Positions 48,436 to 58,078 of a DNA stretch of 64,000 bases are shown here, in pieces. Below the pieces are notes generated by a model. It saw only the letters and a list, made by a program, of their open reading frames with translations. It ran no database searches and was not told the DNA's origin. The stretch is from Candidatus Babelota bacterium (lineage in GTDB: Bacteria; Babelota; Babeliae; Babelales; JAUPTZ01), in contig JAUPTZ010000009.1 in assembly GCA_030917815.1 (NCBI GenBank), positions 1 through 64,000 on the forward strand, written 5' to 3'. Position 1 is the first letter of the stretch. Each line of letters opens with the position of its first letter. Made by a program: the position numbers and the translations under genes.

Positions 48436-50349
48436 GTGAACAAACATCGTATACTTATCTTTCTATCCGTTGTAACGCTTTTCTCCTCCCCTCACATTCA
48501 GCCAAATACCAAAAAAATTGCTACCGCAAGCCTTATGGTCACCGCACTTCTGGGCGCCAACGCCTATGTAGCGCATAGAAAGACAACACAGGCACAGAAA
48601 GCACATAGTGCTACTCATACAAAAATCACAAAAAAACAATGGAAAGAAGCCAGAGCCAACTTTCGTAACGCATGCAAAGCTGGTGGGGCTGCAGCACTGG
48701 TGACCGCCCTCCTTGCCCTAAAGGCATATTATGATGCTCAGGCGACCGACAATAGTGTCTCCCAAAATCTCAGCGGTCGATCAGTTAAAGGGCTTTCTAC
48801 CACAAGGCAGGCAGAACACGAAACCGTCGAAGCTGCTGCCGAAATAGCTGCGCAAGTAGACGCACTCAAAAAAAGAACCGCAGAAATAGAAGCCCAAACG
48901 GCAGCCTTGGAGGCGGCAGAAAAAGAAAAAAAAGCAGCGGAAGAGCAAGCAGATGCAGTCCCAACTACAGTCGCAACGAAAAGCGGAGAGGATACTGAGG
49001 CGGGAGTAATTGCAAGAGAAGCCGCAACAACAGAAGAAGCACCAACGGCAGCCGAAGCAAAAACAAAAGCCCAGACCGCTGCGAAGGCGGCGATATGGCT
49101 AACAGCACGAGCGCAAGAGCTCAAGCTTGGGACCGCCCTACACACGGCCAATATCGCTGAAATTGATCGATTGGTTGCTGAGGGAGTAAAACTTAACGCA
49201 ACGCATCTCGCCGCAGCCAAAGATGAGCAAACACGCCGTCACCTCATAGACACACATCATCTAGACATCAACGGCACTGACGCCGCTGGAACAACACCGC
49301 TAATGCAACTAAGTGAAAGCGCACGAAAGCATGAACCGTCATCTCTCTTAAAAGAGTTTTTAACGCAGGATGGTCTTGTGCTGGATGCATGCAACTCAAA
49401 AGGAGAAACGGCACTAACTATTGCTGCTCAGGCAAATAACCCTTTCGCAGTGCAAGCACTCCTACAGGCTGGTGCAACACTTGATGACAAAACATACAAC
49501 CTTCTTCCTCAGCTCATTGTAGCGGCGCTTAACTCTTCTTCACCAGAAGGAATCGCTGCCGCAGAAGATTTATTGAGTGAAATCGATACAAGCCGCTCAA
49601 TGGAGGAGAGTCTGATACACGTGGCGGCACATTCTTCGAAGCCCATGGAAGCTCTGGATTTTTGCGCGAAACATGGAATTCCTTATGATGCGACGCTTGA
49701 CGCTGAACTCCCCGATTTGATCAACCAAGCCATCGAAAAAGATAATAACGCCGTCGCCCATTTCTTGATAAGCCAAGAAACCTGTGACCTTAATACCTGC
49801 TCAGCAAGGGGGTTTCTCCCGCTCATTACAGCCATCGAACGCAGAAACGATCCTCTTATTAAACTTTGCATGGACAAGGGCGCAGATTTAACGCAAGTCG
49901 ATAAGAACGGCACCTCTCCACTCATGGCAGCAGCAGCAAAGAATAACGGAGAACTCGTCAGCTTCCTTCTGAGCAATGAAGCGGTTCAACGCGAAATCAA
50001 CAAGACAGACTTTACTATGGATGAATCGGCATTATTTATGGGACTTAGATCTCCAGAAATAACCAGTATGCTCTTGGCTGCAGGCGCCAACCCCAATGTC
50101 ACCGACAATGAGAACGCATCACCATTGCTTAGAGCCATAGATTTATTGTCTTCCGGTACGAGCAAACTTACTATCCTAGAAAAAAGAGTCTCGGTAATAA
50201 AAGCACTCATTGCCGCTGGGGCAGAAAAAACGACCGCTGTGCTTCAATACTTTTCACGCATAGAAAGTGATATTCAGAAAAATTTTAAGCTATACGGCGA
50301 AGCGGGTGCCGCAGCGCTTGCTGAGCTTACGCAGCTACTCAGATCCTAA
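48436..50349 (+). CDS. Exported/membrane ankyrin-repeat protein with coiled-coil region
   Basis: GETALTIAAQANNPFAVQALLQAGATLDDKT..., NGTSPLMAAAAKNNGELVSFLLSNEAV; GTG start; same N-terminal layout as preceding genes. Confidence 0.85.
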   Translation: MNKHRILIFLSVVTLFSSPHIQPNTKKIATASLMVTALLGANAYVAHRKTTQAQKAHSATHTKITKKQWKEARANFRNACKAGGAAALVTALLALKAYYDAQATDNSVSQNLSGRSVKGLSTTRQAEHETVEAAAEIAAQVDALKKRTAEIEAQTAALEAAEKEKKAAEEQADAVPTTVATKSGEDTEAGVIAREAATTEEAPTAAEAKTKAQTAAKAAIWLTARAQELKLGTALHTANIAEIDRLVAEGVKLNATHLAAAKDEQTRRHLIDTHHLDINGTDAAGTTPLMQLSESARKHEPSSLLKEFLTQDGLVLDACNSKGETALTIAAQANNPFAVQALLQAGATLDDKTYNLLPQLIVAALNSSSPEGIAAAEDLLSEIDTSRSMEESLIHVAAHSSKPMEALDFCAKHGIPYDATLDAELPDLINQAIEKDNNAVAHFLISQETCDLNTCSARGFLPLITAIERRNDPLIKLCMDKGADLTQVDKNGTSPLMAAAAKNNGELVSFLLSNEAVQREINKTDFTMDESALFMGLRSPEITSMLLAAGANPNVTDNENASPLLRAIDLLSSGTSKLTILEKRVSVIKALIAAGAEKTTAVLQYFSRIESDIQKNFKLYGEAGAAALAELTQLLRS

Positions 50350-50443
50350 AGTCATGCCCCTACGCATAAACTATTTTGGATAATTAAACTGCTTTATCGT
50401 ATACTGAGCGCCGTAAAGTACGTTGCTTAGTAAGGCTCAACTC

Positions 50444-52294
50444 ATGGTACACAACTTAAATCTTTCACGAAAATGGCGACCACGTACTTTTCAAGAAGTC
50501 GTAGGTCAAGATGTTGCTATTGGCATGCTACGCAATAGCCTCTACAAGAACCATTTTTTTCCTCTGTACCTCTTCGCCGGCCAAAAAGGCTGTGGGAAAA
50601 CTTCGACTGCGCGCATTCTCGCTGCCGCGGCCAATTGCACAAAACTTGGCGCTTTTCAGCAAGATCCAACCGCTAATCCGGTCCCCTGCCTTGTGTGCGA
50701 TTCCTGCCTCCGTATGCAGCAAGGAAGCCATGCCGATTTTATTGAAATTGATGCCGCTTCACATACCGGTGTGGATGACGTAAGAGCACTTTTAGAGTCA
50801 TGTAACTTTATGCCGCTCATGGGAACGCGCAAAATTTACCTCATTGACGAAGCTCACATGCTGAGCAAGGCGGCTTTTAACGCTTTTCTTAAGATTCTTG
50901 AGGAACCGCCGGCACATACCATTTTTATGCTTGCTACTACCGAAATTTTAAAGATTCCTGATACGGTGCGCTCTCGCTCATTCCAGCTTCATTTTTCGGC
51001 TATTCAAAATGCCCCACTAGCGCAACATTTGCAAAGCATTTGCGTTTCGGAGCAGATCACCTATCAACCAGAAGCATTAACGCTCATTATTAGTGAAACC
51101 GATGGTTCAGCTCGCGATGCGCTTAATCTTCTGGAACAAGTACGCTTTGCCCACACGGGCGTCACTGCCGAAGCGGTGAGAACCGTTCTAGGGGTAATGA
51201 GTGCCGGGCGCATGGCAGAATTGTTCGCACTCATGATTGAGAAAAAAACAACCGAGCTCTTAAGCGAACTCAACGTAGCCAGTAAAACCAACCTCAATGC
51301 AGCTCGCGTATGGCATCTGCTCCTTCAAGTGGTACGCACGCTCATTTGGCAATCATATGCGGTCACTCCAGCACAAGAAAACCTTGCGCTACCGGCCGAG
51401 ATAGCAAGCCGTATTATGGCAGCAGCACCCCGAGAGTATCTACATCAAATATTAAATCATCTGTGGACACAAGAAGAGCTTTTTTTGAACACACCTTATA
51501 AGCATGTGTTCCTAGAAAAGCTGTTCCTCGATATTTGTACCGGACTGCCAACCGTAGCAGCGCCACAACGGTCGGCCGCACCAGCAAATAGCGTACCCTC
51601 GCACACAAAGCCGGTAATCGCTACGGCACCAACACCAAAACCAATACCGACGGCGAGCCCAAAAGTTCAACTAGCTCCGGTAGAAACAAAGGTTGGTGGG
51701 TGGTCTACTCTTTGCCTGGCCATAAGCAAGATTGGCGATCCGATTCTTAGTTCCATTTTTAATCAGGCCGAGGTTGCCGAGGTGAACACCACAACCGGTG
51801 TGGTAACCCTGACAGTCACCCATGCCAGCCCATTTTTTATGGAAAAAATAAACGAAACCAATCATCATTGGCGCCCGCTCCTGCAAGCGCACTTTGAAAA
51901 CTGTAGTACGATCCGCCTCGCCGCTCGGTCCGCCGCAGCTCCGGCGAAGGTGGAAAAGGAGGGACCCCGGCAACAAAACACCACGGTAGCAACACAAAGA
52001 CCTATCGCTGAAGCAACGCCACCTCCGGTTCAAGAGGCACCAAAGCCGGTCCTCAGAGCCCCGACAACCCCTCCAGCACGCCCTACACAGCCACCGGCAG
52101 GCAAAAATGCATGGCAGCAACGCCAAGGTTTTGGCAACGACAGAAAGCCACAGAGTCCTAAAGAGATCGTCGTAAAAGGTGCACCGCTCCTTTTAAATGA
52201 TGACAATAAAACGCAATGGCCCTATACTTACCTGCTGTATACGACATTTCCGGGGAAATTGGAGATTATTGCCGCAACACCCGAACAGAATTAA
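50444..52294 (+). CDS. dnaX: DNA polymerase III subunit gamma/tau
   Basis: LSRKWRPRTFQEVVGQDVAIGMLRNSL, GQKGCGKTSTARILAAAANC, four-Cys zinc module, EIDAASHTGVDDVR, YLIDEAHMLSKAAFNAFLKILEEPP; ATG 50444 after TAAGG. Confidence 0.96.
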   Translation: MVHNLNLSRKWRPRTFQEVVGQDVAIGMLRNSLYKNHFFPLYLFAGQKGCGKTSTARILAAAANCTKLGAFQQDPTANPVPCLVCDSCLRMQQGSHADFIEIDAASHTGVDDVRALLESCNFMPLMGTRKIYLIDEAHMLSKAAFNAFLKILEEPPAHTIFMLATTEILKIPDTVRSRSFQLHFSAIQNAPLAQHLQSICVSEQITYQPEALTLIISETDGSARDALNLLEQVRFAHTGVTAEAVRTVLGVMSAGRMAELFALMIEKKTTELLSELNVASKTNLNAARVWHLLLQVVRTLIWQSYAVTPAQENLALPAEIASRIMAAAPREYLHQILNHLWTQEELFLNTPYKHVFLEKLFLDICTGLPTVAAPQRSAAPANSVPSHTKPVIATAPTPKPIPTASPKVQLAPVETKVGGWSTLCLAISKIGDPILSSIFNQAEVAEVNTTTGVVTLTVTHASPFFMEKINETNHHWRPLLQAHFENCSTIRLAARSAAAPAKVEKEGPRQQNTTVATQRPIAEATPPPVQEAPKPVLRAPTTPPARPTQPPAGKNAWQQRQGFGNDRKPQSPKEIVVKGAPLLLNDDNKTQWPYTYLLYTTFPGKLEIIAATPEQN

Positions 52295-52311
52295 GAGAAA
52301 GTTAAAAGCAC

Positions 52312-53631
52312 ATGAGCAAATCATCGTTTCCACGCGTTGCCCTGGTAGGCCGCACCAACGTAGGTAAATCAACCTTATTTAATCGCCTCTCCAAACGAAC
52401 TGAAAGCCTGGTCGCCGACCAAGCAGGCGTTACCCGTGACTACATCTCTGAAGCACTCACCATTCATGGTAAAAATTTTGAACTCATCGACACCGGCGGT
52501 CTTGCACCGGCCGGCACCGAAGATCCGTTATACAACGATATTGCAGCGGTCAGTGAACAAGAATGCCAAAATGCCGACGTTGTCCTTTTCGTATGTGATG
52601 GTAAAAATGGCATCACCATGGAAGACAAAACGGTTGCTAAGCAACTCCACAAGCTCAAGAAAAAAGTTATTTTAGTACTCAACAAGGCCGACAATATACA
52701 GACGTTTAAAAACAACGAAGCCGATTTTTATGGACTTGGCTTTGGCTCTTATTTCGCCGTATCGGCCGTACACGGCACCGGCATTACTGAGCTCTTAAAC
52801 GAAATTGCCAAAAATCTTCCAGAAACAACGGCCGCATTACCAGCAGCACCGGAATGTAAGATCGCGTTGCTTGGAAAACCAAACGTTGGCAAATCATCAC
52901 TCATGAACGCATTGCTCAACTACAAGCGCAGCATTGTCAGTGATATTGCCGGCACTACTCGTGAAGCAATTTCTGAGCGGATCAGCTTTTACGGTCAAGA
53001 CATTTTGGTCACCGACACGGCCGGCATTCGCCGCAAACGTAAAGTAACCGATGACCTTGAAACCTTAATGGTAAAAAGCTCGTTAGCGGCAGTGCGTACC
53101 GCCGACATTATCTTGTTACTCGTTGATGGAAACGATGGCCGCTTGTCGGACCAAGAGCTAAAGCTGATGTTTTACGCATTTGAAGAAAACAAAGCATTAA
53201 TCATGATCTACAACAAATCGGACCTCATGACCGATGAAAAGATGAATTTGCTCACCTACGAAACCAGTGAGTACGATTTCTTCCTCAAGAACATCCCAAA
53301 GATTCATATCTCCTGCCTCACCGGTAAAAACGTCGGCGTTGTTATGCGAGAAATTGAAAAAATTCGCGAGCGGTTTCTGCAGCCAATCAACAGCGCAGAA
53401 CTCACTGTTGAACTGCATGAATATTTTCGCAATAAACCATTGTTTCACAAAGGGGTTAAGCTCCAAGTATTCAGTATTCAAAAACGTAAAGAAAAAGACA
53501 TGGCTTTCAACCTTTGCGTCAGCGATCCACGATGGTTTGGTCAAAGTCAGTTGCAATGTATCGAGAATTTTTTGCGTAAAAAGTATGATCTTTTAGGCAT
53601 TCCGGTACACTTTGTGATTACAAAACGATAA
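52312..53631 (+). CDS. der: Ribosome biogenesis GTPase Der (EngA)
   Basis: Two G domains: VGRTNVGKSTLFNRL and LGKPNVGKSSLMNALL; KH-like C-terminus. Confidence 0.97.
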   Translation: MSKSSFPRVALVGRTNVGKSTLFNRLSKRTESLVADQAGVTRDYISEALTIHGKNFELIDTGGLAPAGTEDPLYNDIAAVSEQECQNADVVLFVCDGKNGITMEDKTVAKQLHKLKKKVILVLNKADNIQTFKNNEADFYGLGFGSYFAVSAVHGTGITELLNEIAKNLPETTAALPAAPECKIALLGKPNVGKSSLMNALLNYKRSIVSDIAGTTREAISERISFYGQDILVTDTAGIRRKRKVTDDLETLMVKSSLAAVRTADIILLLVDGNDGRLSDQELKLMFYAFEENKALIMIYNKSDLMTDEKMNLLTYETSEYDFFLKNIPKIHISCLTGKNVGVVMREIEKIRERFLQPINSAELTVELHEYFRNKPLFHKGVKLQVFSIQKRKEKDMAFNLCVSDPRWFGQSQLQCIENFLRKKYDLLGIPVHFVITKR

Positions 53632-53671
53632 AAATCCTGCTGCTTTAAGCATCCTGGGGGGGGATATTTCT

Positions 53672-54046
53672 ATGAACATCATTTCTACGCTTACACTACT
53701 GTGCATGGTACCAAGTTTCGTCTCTATGGGCGCCGATACAGATCATGCCGCGCCAAAACTAACAAAAGGGCAGGAATTATTTTCAAAGGGCAAAGCTCAA
53801 TGGATGCTAGGCCTTAAGATGGATGGGGTGGCCAACATTCATGGGGCATCACTCTATGAAACCGCGGAGGAAGCAGCGAAGTCTGGTTCAGCTGCGCGAT
53901 GGCTAAAGGATCATGAAGCCGAGATTATGACGGCTTGGGAAACCACACAAACACCAACCAACCCGGCACCTACTGCGCCAATCAAAACCAATTGCTGCTG
54001 GAAAGCGGTTTTTTGCTGCTGCTCATGTCTCAAGCAACGGCAATGA
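53672..54046 (+). CDS. Small exported protein with C-terminal Cys cluster
   Basis: 124 aa, signal peptide, strong SD GGGGGGG, C-term NCCWKAVFCCCSCLKQRQ. Confidence 0.65.
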   Translation: MNIISTLTLLCMVPSFVSMGADTDHAAPKLTKGQELFSKGKAQWMLGLKMDGVANIHGASLYETAEEAAKSGSAARWLKDHEAEIMTAWETTQTPTNPAPTAPIKTNCCWKAVFCCCSCLKQRQ

Positions 54047-54162
54047 TCCAGGCATTCTACCGCCATTTAGCTGGCCTTAAACAGTACGCTATTGTACCGG
54101 CTTAACCCATTGCGTTACGCTATTTCTCGAAAGTAGTTGGGCATCTTTTGGGGGATATTATC

Positions 54163-54681
54163 ATGAGCGTTAACCGAAAAATCTTGTGTTTACTTCTTAT
54201 CATTGTACCATCGTGCGTAGCGCTGGATCATGATATTCCGTCAGATAACTCAGATACCTCGTTCGGCTCAACAGAACAATCTATAAAAAAAGAAAATCCC
54301 CTAAAAGTAGCCCAGAAGCAAAGTGCCGACCGTGCCTTTCGATTAAGCTTTATTCGCGAGGACGAGAGACGATATCCGGAGGCATTAAAACTTCTCACCG
54401 AAGCGGCCGATCAATCGTATTATCCTGCTTGTTTAAAAATCGGAAAATTATTTGCTCAAGGTAGTGAGCATTACCAAGTCAAGAAAGATAGAAAGAAAGC
54501 TGCGCGCTACTTATCCTATGCTGCTGCAAATGAAACTGAAGATCGCGATAATAACTGGGAGGAAAATTACCTCTATTTTCCGATTAAGCATCCGATAAAA
54601 GCACTTTTTTGTTGCGGCCCAAAAATGAAGAGACTCAAGGAAAAAAGTAAGGATGCAAGGCGCGCAGAAGAGTGGCGTTAA
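54163..54681 (+). CDS. Small exported Sel1-like repeat protein with C-terminal CC motif
   Basis: RYPEALKLLTEAADQSYYPACLKIGKLFAQGSEHYQVKKDRKKAARYLSYAAANE; signal peptide; ATG 54163 after GGGGGA. Confidence 0.7.
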   Translation: MSVNRKILCLLLIIVPSCVALDHDIPSDNSDTSFGSTEQSIKKENPLKVAQKQSADRAFRLSFIREDERRYPEALKLLTEAADQSYYPACLKIGKLFAQGSEHYQVKKDRKKAARYLSYAAANETEDRDNNWEENYLYFPIKHPIKALFCCGPKMKRLKEKSKDARRAEEWR

Positions 54682-55319
54682 GCTACTGGCGTCTTCGCTG
54701 CATTAGCGGCGGCCTTTCTCGCCTTCAGCTTCGCGATTATATTTTTAGCCGTTACCCCTTTTTCAAAAGCTCCACGCCCTTTAACGCGGCCATTCACGAG
54801 GTTTTTCATCGCTTTATTCAACTGCATTGCACCCACTACTCGTTGCGCATTCCCACTGAATCTTTCCACCTTATTAGCTTTGTTCTTTGCTAAAATCTTA
54901 TGTGCGGTCACGCCACCAACACCGGCAACGGCCGCGGCGATCAAAGCCATTTTAATCTGCTCATTATAGCGATTCAAAAAAAGCTGTAGGCGATTCTTTT
55001 TCTGCCGTTTGAGCAACTGCTCACGCAATGCCCACTCATCATCGGCCAAGCTCACTAATTCACGTACCCGTTCGTTTGCCGAGCTAATACCAAGTGACGC
55101 CATTATTTTATCGGGCAAAGAAGCAGCCGTTTTTTGATGCTCAAGTTCGGCTTGAAGTAAGGCGATACGAGCCTCAATATCGGCCGGCAATTGCTCTTGA
55201 GCAGTAACTACTTTACCAAAATCCTCATACTCGGCTCCGGCATTAGCAGCGATAGCCAGCGAACTCCATGCACCAAGTATCGCGATCAGTAACAAGCGTT
55301 GTGATACTACTATTTTCAT
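54678..55319 (-). CDS. Exported hypothetical protein with one internal TM
   Basis: Signal peptide MKIVVSQRLLLIAILGAWSSLAIAANA, TM MALIAAAVAGVGGVTAHKIL; start moved from 55433. Confidence 0.65.
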   Translation of the reverse strand: MKIVVSQRLLLIAILGAWSSLAIAANAGAEYEDFGKVVTAQEQLPADIEARIALLQAELEHQKTAASLPDKIMASLGISSANERVRELVSLADDEWALREQLLKRQKKNRLQLFLNRYNEQIKMALIAAAVAGVGGVTAHKILAKNKANKVERFSGNAQRVVGAMQLNKAMKNLVNGRVKGRGAFEKGVTAKNIIAKLKARKAAANAAKTPVA

Positions 55320-55485
55320 ACTATGTCTCCCCCTTAGATATCTCAGTGTAGCCAACAAAAATGGCCAACCACAACGCTTACCACTTTTTGCAGCAAAAAA
55401 TTGTACCCCTGCGCTTATTGCGCTTAGCACCAAGCTCCGCTATGATACGGGTCCTTAATCACTACTCACACCGAGAAAGGGTTGT

Positions 55486-55833
55486 ATGAACATTAAGATC
55501 AACTTTCATCAAATGCCGCACTCAGACGGTCTTGATAAGCATGCCCGAGAAAAACTTGAGAAGGTGTCGACCATTTTGAAGCGATCTGAACCACTACATC
55601 CTATTATGGCTGAATTATTCCTCAATGCGCACACCGGAAACGCCCACCACGAAGTAGAACTTCGCGTAAAATCAGGCACTTTAAATGCCGTGGCTCATGA
55701 CACCAATCCAGATATGTATATGGCTATCGATGCGGTTGTTGATAAAGTGGTAACGCAGATTAAGAAGGAAAAGACTCGGGATGATGATAGAAGACATAAA
55801 GTAAAAACCGAGAAGAGTAGCTTTAACAGTTAA
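55486..55833 (+). CDS. hpf: Ribosome hibernation promoting factor (HPF/RaiA family)
   Basis: LDKHAREKLEKVSTIL..., HHEVELRVKSGTLNAVAHDTNPDMYMAIDAVVDKVVTQIKK. Confidence 0.85.
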   Translation: MNIKINFHQMPHSDGLDKHAREKLEKVSTILKRSEPLHPIMAELFLNAHTGNAHHEVELRVKSGTLNAVAHDTNPDMYMAIDAVVDKVVTQIKKEKTRDDDRRHKVKTEKSSFNS

Positions 55834-55862
55834 TCTCGATTTCTTATCAAATATTTTTAAGC

Positions 55863-55896
55863 AGATAAAGGGCACCCGCAACGGTGCCCTTTATCT
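55863..55896 (+). terminator. Rho-independent terminator after hpf
   Basis: 14-bp stem AGATAAAGGGCACC-CGCAAC-GGTGCCCTTTATCT. Confidence 0.7.
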
Positions 55897-55934
55897 CTAT
55901 AAATGAGGTAAATCACTAAACATTTGCGATGCTC

Positions 55935-56085
55935 TTAGGGCTGCCCCATTCGCTCCCGCCAACGCTCCTGCGAAATTAAGGCGCGGCGCGACGCAGCCTT
56001 TGGCAGAGTCGGCAAACATACGTTTTGGGCACAAGTGTAGAGCCCAAAGCCGTAACTCGCTCGGTGCGGCACCCTAACCCGCATT
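55935..56085 (-). repeat. Interspersed structured intergenic element, family 2 copy 1
   Basis: Reverse complement AGGGTGCCGCACCGAGCGAGTTACGGCTTTGGGCT...GTTTGCCGACTCTGCCAAAGGCTGCG...AGGAGCGTTGGCGGGAGC is shared with 60056-60182. Confidence 0.75.
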
Positions 56086-56311
56086 TCGCCGCTGGATGAA
56101 TATTGTATCTAGACTATATACGCTACTCGTGATGCACAGTCGCGACCGGGAGCTTTTTGCGCGAACCCCGAGCGGATGAGCAAAAAAAGTCTCCCCGAGC
56201 AGCGCAGCATCACACGGTTCTAATTTCTATAATTTGCATGAACCCTAGTCATACCAAAATCAATTCATATACATTCCATCGCTTAACACATATACACACT
56301 GGGGTGTCTCT

Positions 56312-58003
56312 ATGCTTATCTACGTACTTAATACTCTACTGCTCCTCCTTATCTCTTACTCACCATTCCTCGCAACAAAATCTCTGGAGAGACCAAAGGT
56401 AACGGTGGTGATCGTTATCGACCAACTCTCTGAGCATGTTCTTGAGCGCCATCGTCCGCTGCTGTCGGGCGGCATTCGCACACTCCTTCGTGAAGGCACC
56501 TACTTCTCCCACGCCTATCACCCGCACGCACAACCGGAAACCGCAACCGGCCACGCAATGATTTCAACCGGTGCTTACGCACACAAACATGGCCTTGTTG
56601 CTAATGAATGGCTACAGCCAGATGGTAAAGACATAAGCGCCTGCGACGACATCAGTGGCATTAACTGTAAAGTTTTTTCTCCAACCGACAAAAAAGGAAA
56701 ATCAGCTAAAGCCCTTCTCGCCCCAACACTAGCCACCTCCTGCATTAAAACAAAAAATCCCTACTCTGTTATTGCGTTATCACTCAAAAGCCGTGCAGCC
56801 ATCCCCCTTGCCGGTCCTCATGGCCTACCCATTTGGTTTGACACTAAAGGAGGGGTGTTCACCTCGAGCACCGCTTTTTGCTCACAGCTCCCGCCTTGGG
56901 TAACTGCTATGAACAAACATCTCCAAAATACACTTCACCAGGCCGAATGTACCGCGTGGAAGGCCCAATTTCCGCTCGACAGTGAAAAATACCAGTATGC
57001 CAACCCAGATATTTACGGGCACACCGGCTATCCATTCAGCCTCATCACCACACCACAGAAATACTTAAAAGCCGATGGCAGCCGCTACTACCATTTCTTT
57101 GAGCAAACACCGGCCGCAAGCCAAGATCTCTTCCGCCTCGGTCTACTTGCCATGCACAACCATTTCAAATATCACCCGGATAAGCCATTGGTTCTCTTTA
57201 TTAGTCTAAGTAACTTTGACTATGCCGGTCACTATTACGGCCCGTACAGCAAAGAAGTTATAGATATTTTGTATGCTATCGATCATCAACTTGAACATTT
57301 CATGGATGTGGTAGAGAAAGAACACGGCATTGATAACTGCCTCTGGGCCCTGACCGCCGATCACGGCGTCACTCAAATCCCGGAAGTACTCAGCGCCGAG
57401 GGTAACCCAAAAGCACAACGTGTCGATGCTAATGCACTCTTTAAAGAACTCAACCGCATTATCTATGGTGCTTATAACATTAAAAACCTGTTCACTAAAA
57501 CCTTCCCCCCTCACTTCTACATCGATCAGGATAAATGGAGTATGATCGGCGAAGAAAAGCAGGCCCGTATCATTGCCGCGGTAAAATCATATCTCCAATC
57601 GGTTGATGGCATCATCCATGCGTGGCATCAATCTGACCTAATCGACCCAAACTTCAAAAATCGTTATGCAAAGCATGACCGGGCCCATTGGTATGCCACC
57701 CAATATATGCCGGGGCGTAGCGGAGATTTCGTGGTGCAATGCGAGCCATACACGCAGCTCTCCCTCTATCCTAAAGGAACCTGTCATGATTCACCGTACG
57801 ATCTTGACGTGCGAGTACCGGTTATTTTTTGTGGCAAAGGCATCAAACAATCTTCCTACAACAGATCAGTATCGATGCGCCACTTTGCTCCGACCATGGC
57901 CTATTTGCTCGGCGTAAAATCGCCCGCAGAAGCGCCAAAAGAGCATTGGGGTAACCTCTTGATGGAGCCGATGGCATACAAAGCACGGGCTGCTAAAGCA
58001 TAA
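56312..58003 (+). CDS. Exported alkaline phosphatase superfamily protein (PafA / phosphodiesterase-like)
   Basis: VVIVIDQLSEHVLERHRP..., PETATGHAMISTGAYAHKHGLVANEW, SNFDYAGHYYGPYS, ALTADHGVTQIPE; signal peptide. Confidence 0.88.
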   Translation: MLIYVLNTLLLLLISYSPFLATKSLERPKVTVVIVIDQLSEHVLERHRPLLSGGIRTLLREGTYFSHAYHPHAQPETATGHAMISTGAYAHKHGLVANEWLQPDGKDISACDDISGINCKVFSPTDKKGKSAKALLAPTLATSCIKTKNPYSVIALSLKSRAAIPLAGPHGLPIWFDTKGGVFTSSTAFCSQLPPWVTAMNKHLQNTLHQAECTAWKAQFPLDSEKYQYANPDIYGHTGYPFSLITTPQKYLKADGSRYYHFFEQTPAASQDLFRLGLLAMHNHFKYHPDKPLVLFISLSNFDYAGHYYGPYSKEVIDILYAIDHQLEHFMDVVEKEHGIDNCLWALTADHGVTQIPEVLSAEGNPKAQRVDANALFKELNRIIYGAYNIKNLFTKTFPPHFYIDQDKWSMIGEEKQARIIAAVKSYLQSVDGIIHAWHQSDLIDPNFKNRYAKHDRAHWYATQYMPGRSGDFVVQCEPYTQLSLYPKGTCHDSPYDLDVRVPVIFCGKGIKQSSYNRSVSMRHFAPTMAYLLGVKSPAEAPKEHWGNLLMEPMAYKARAAKA

Positions 58004-58078
58004 AAACTTGCAAACTACCTGTATTTTGAGGCATAGCATGTCCCAAAATACAGGTAGTTTTAGAAGATAAGGCCCGAA

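Noticed and set aside
48738-49220. 160-aa antisense Ala/Ser-rich ORF in ankyrin gene
   Set aside because: Mirror of the Ala/Glu-rich coiled-coil coding region
51671-52126. 151-aa antisense ORF in dnaX
   Set aside because: Opposite strand of the Pro/Ala-rich linker of dnaX; no independent support
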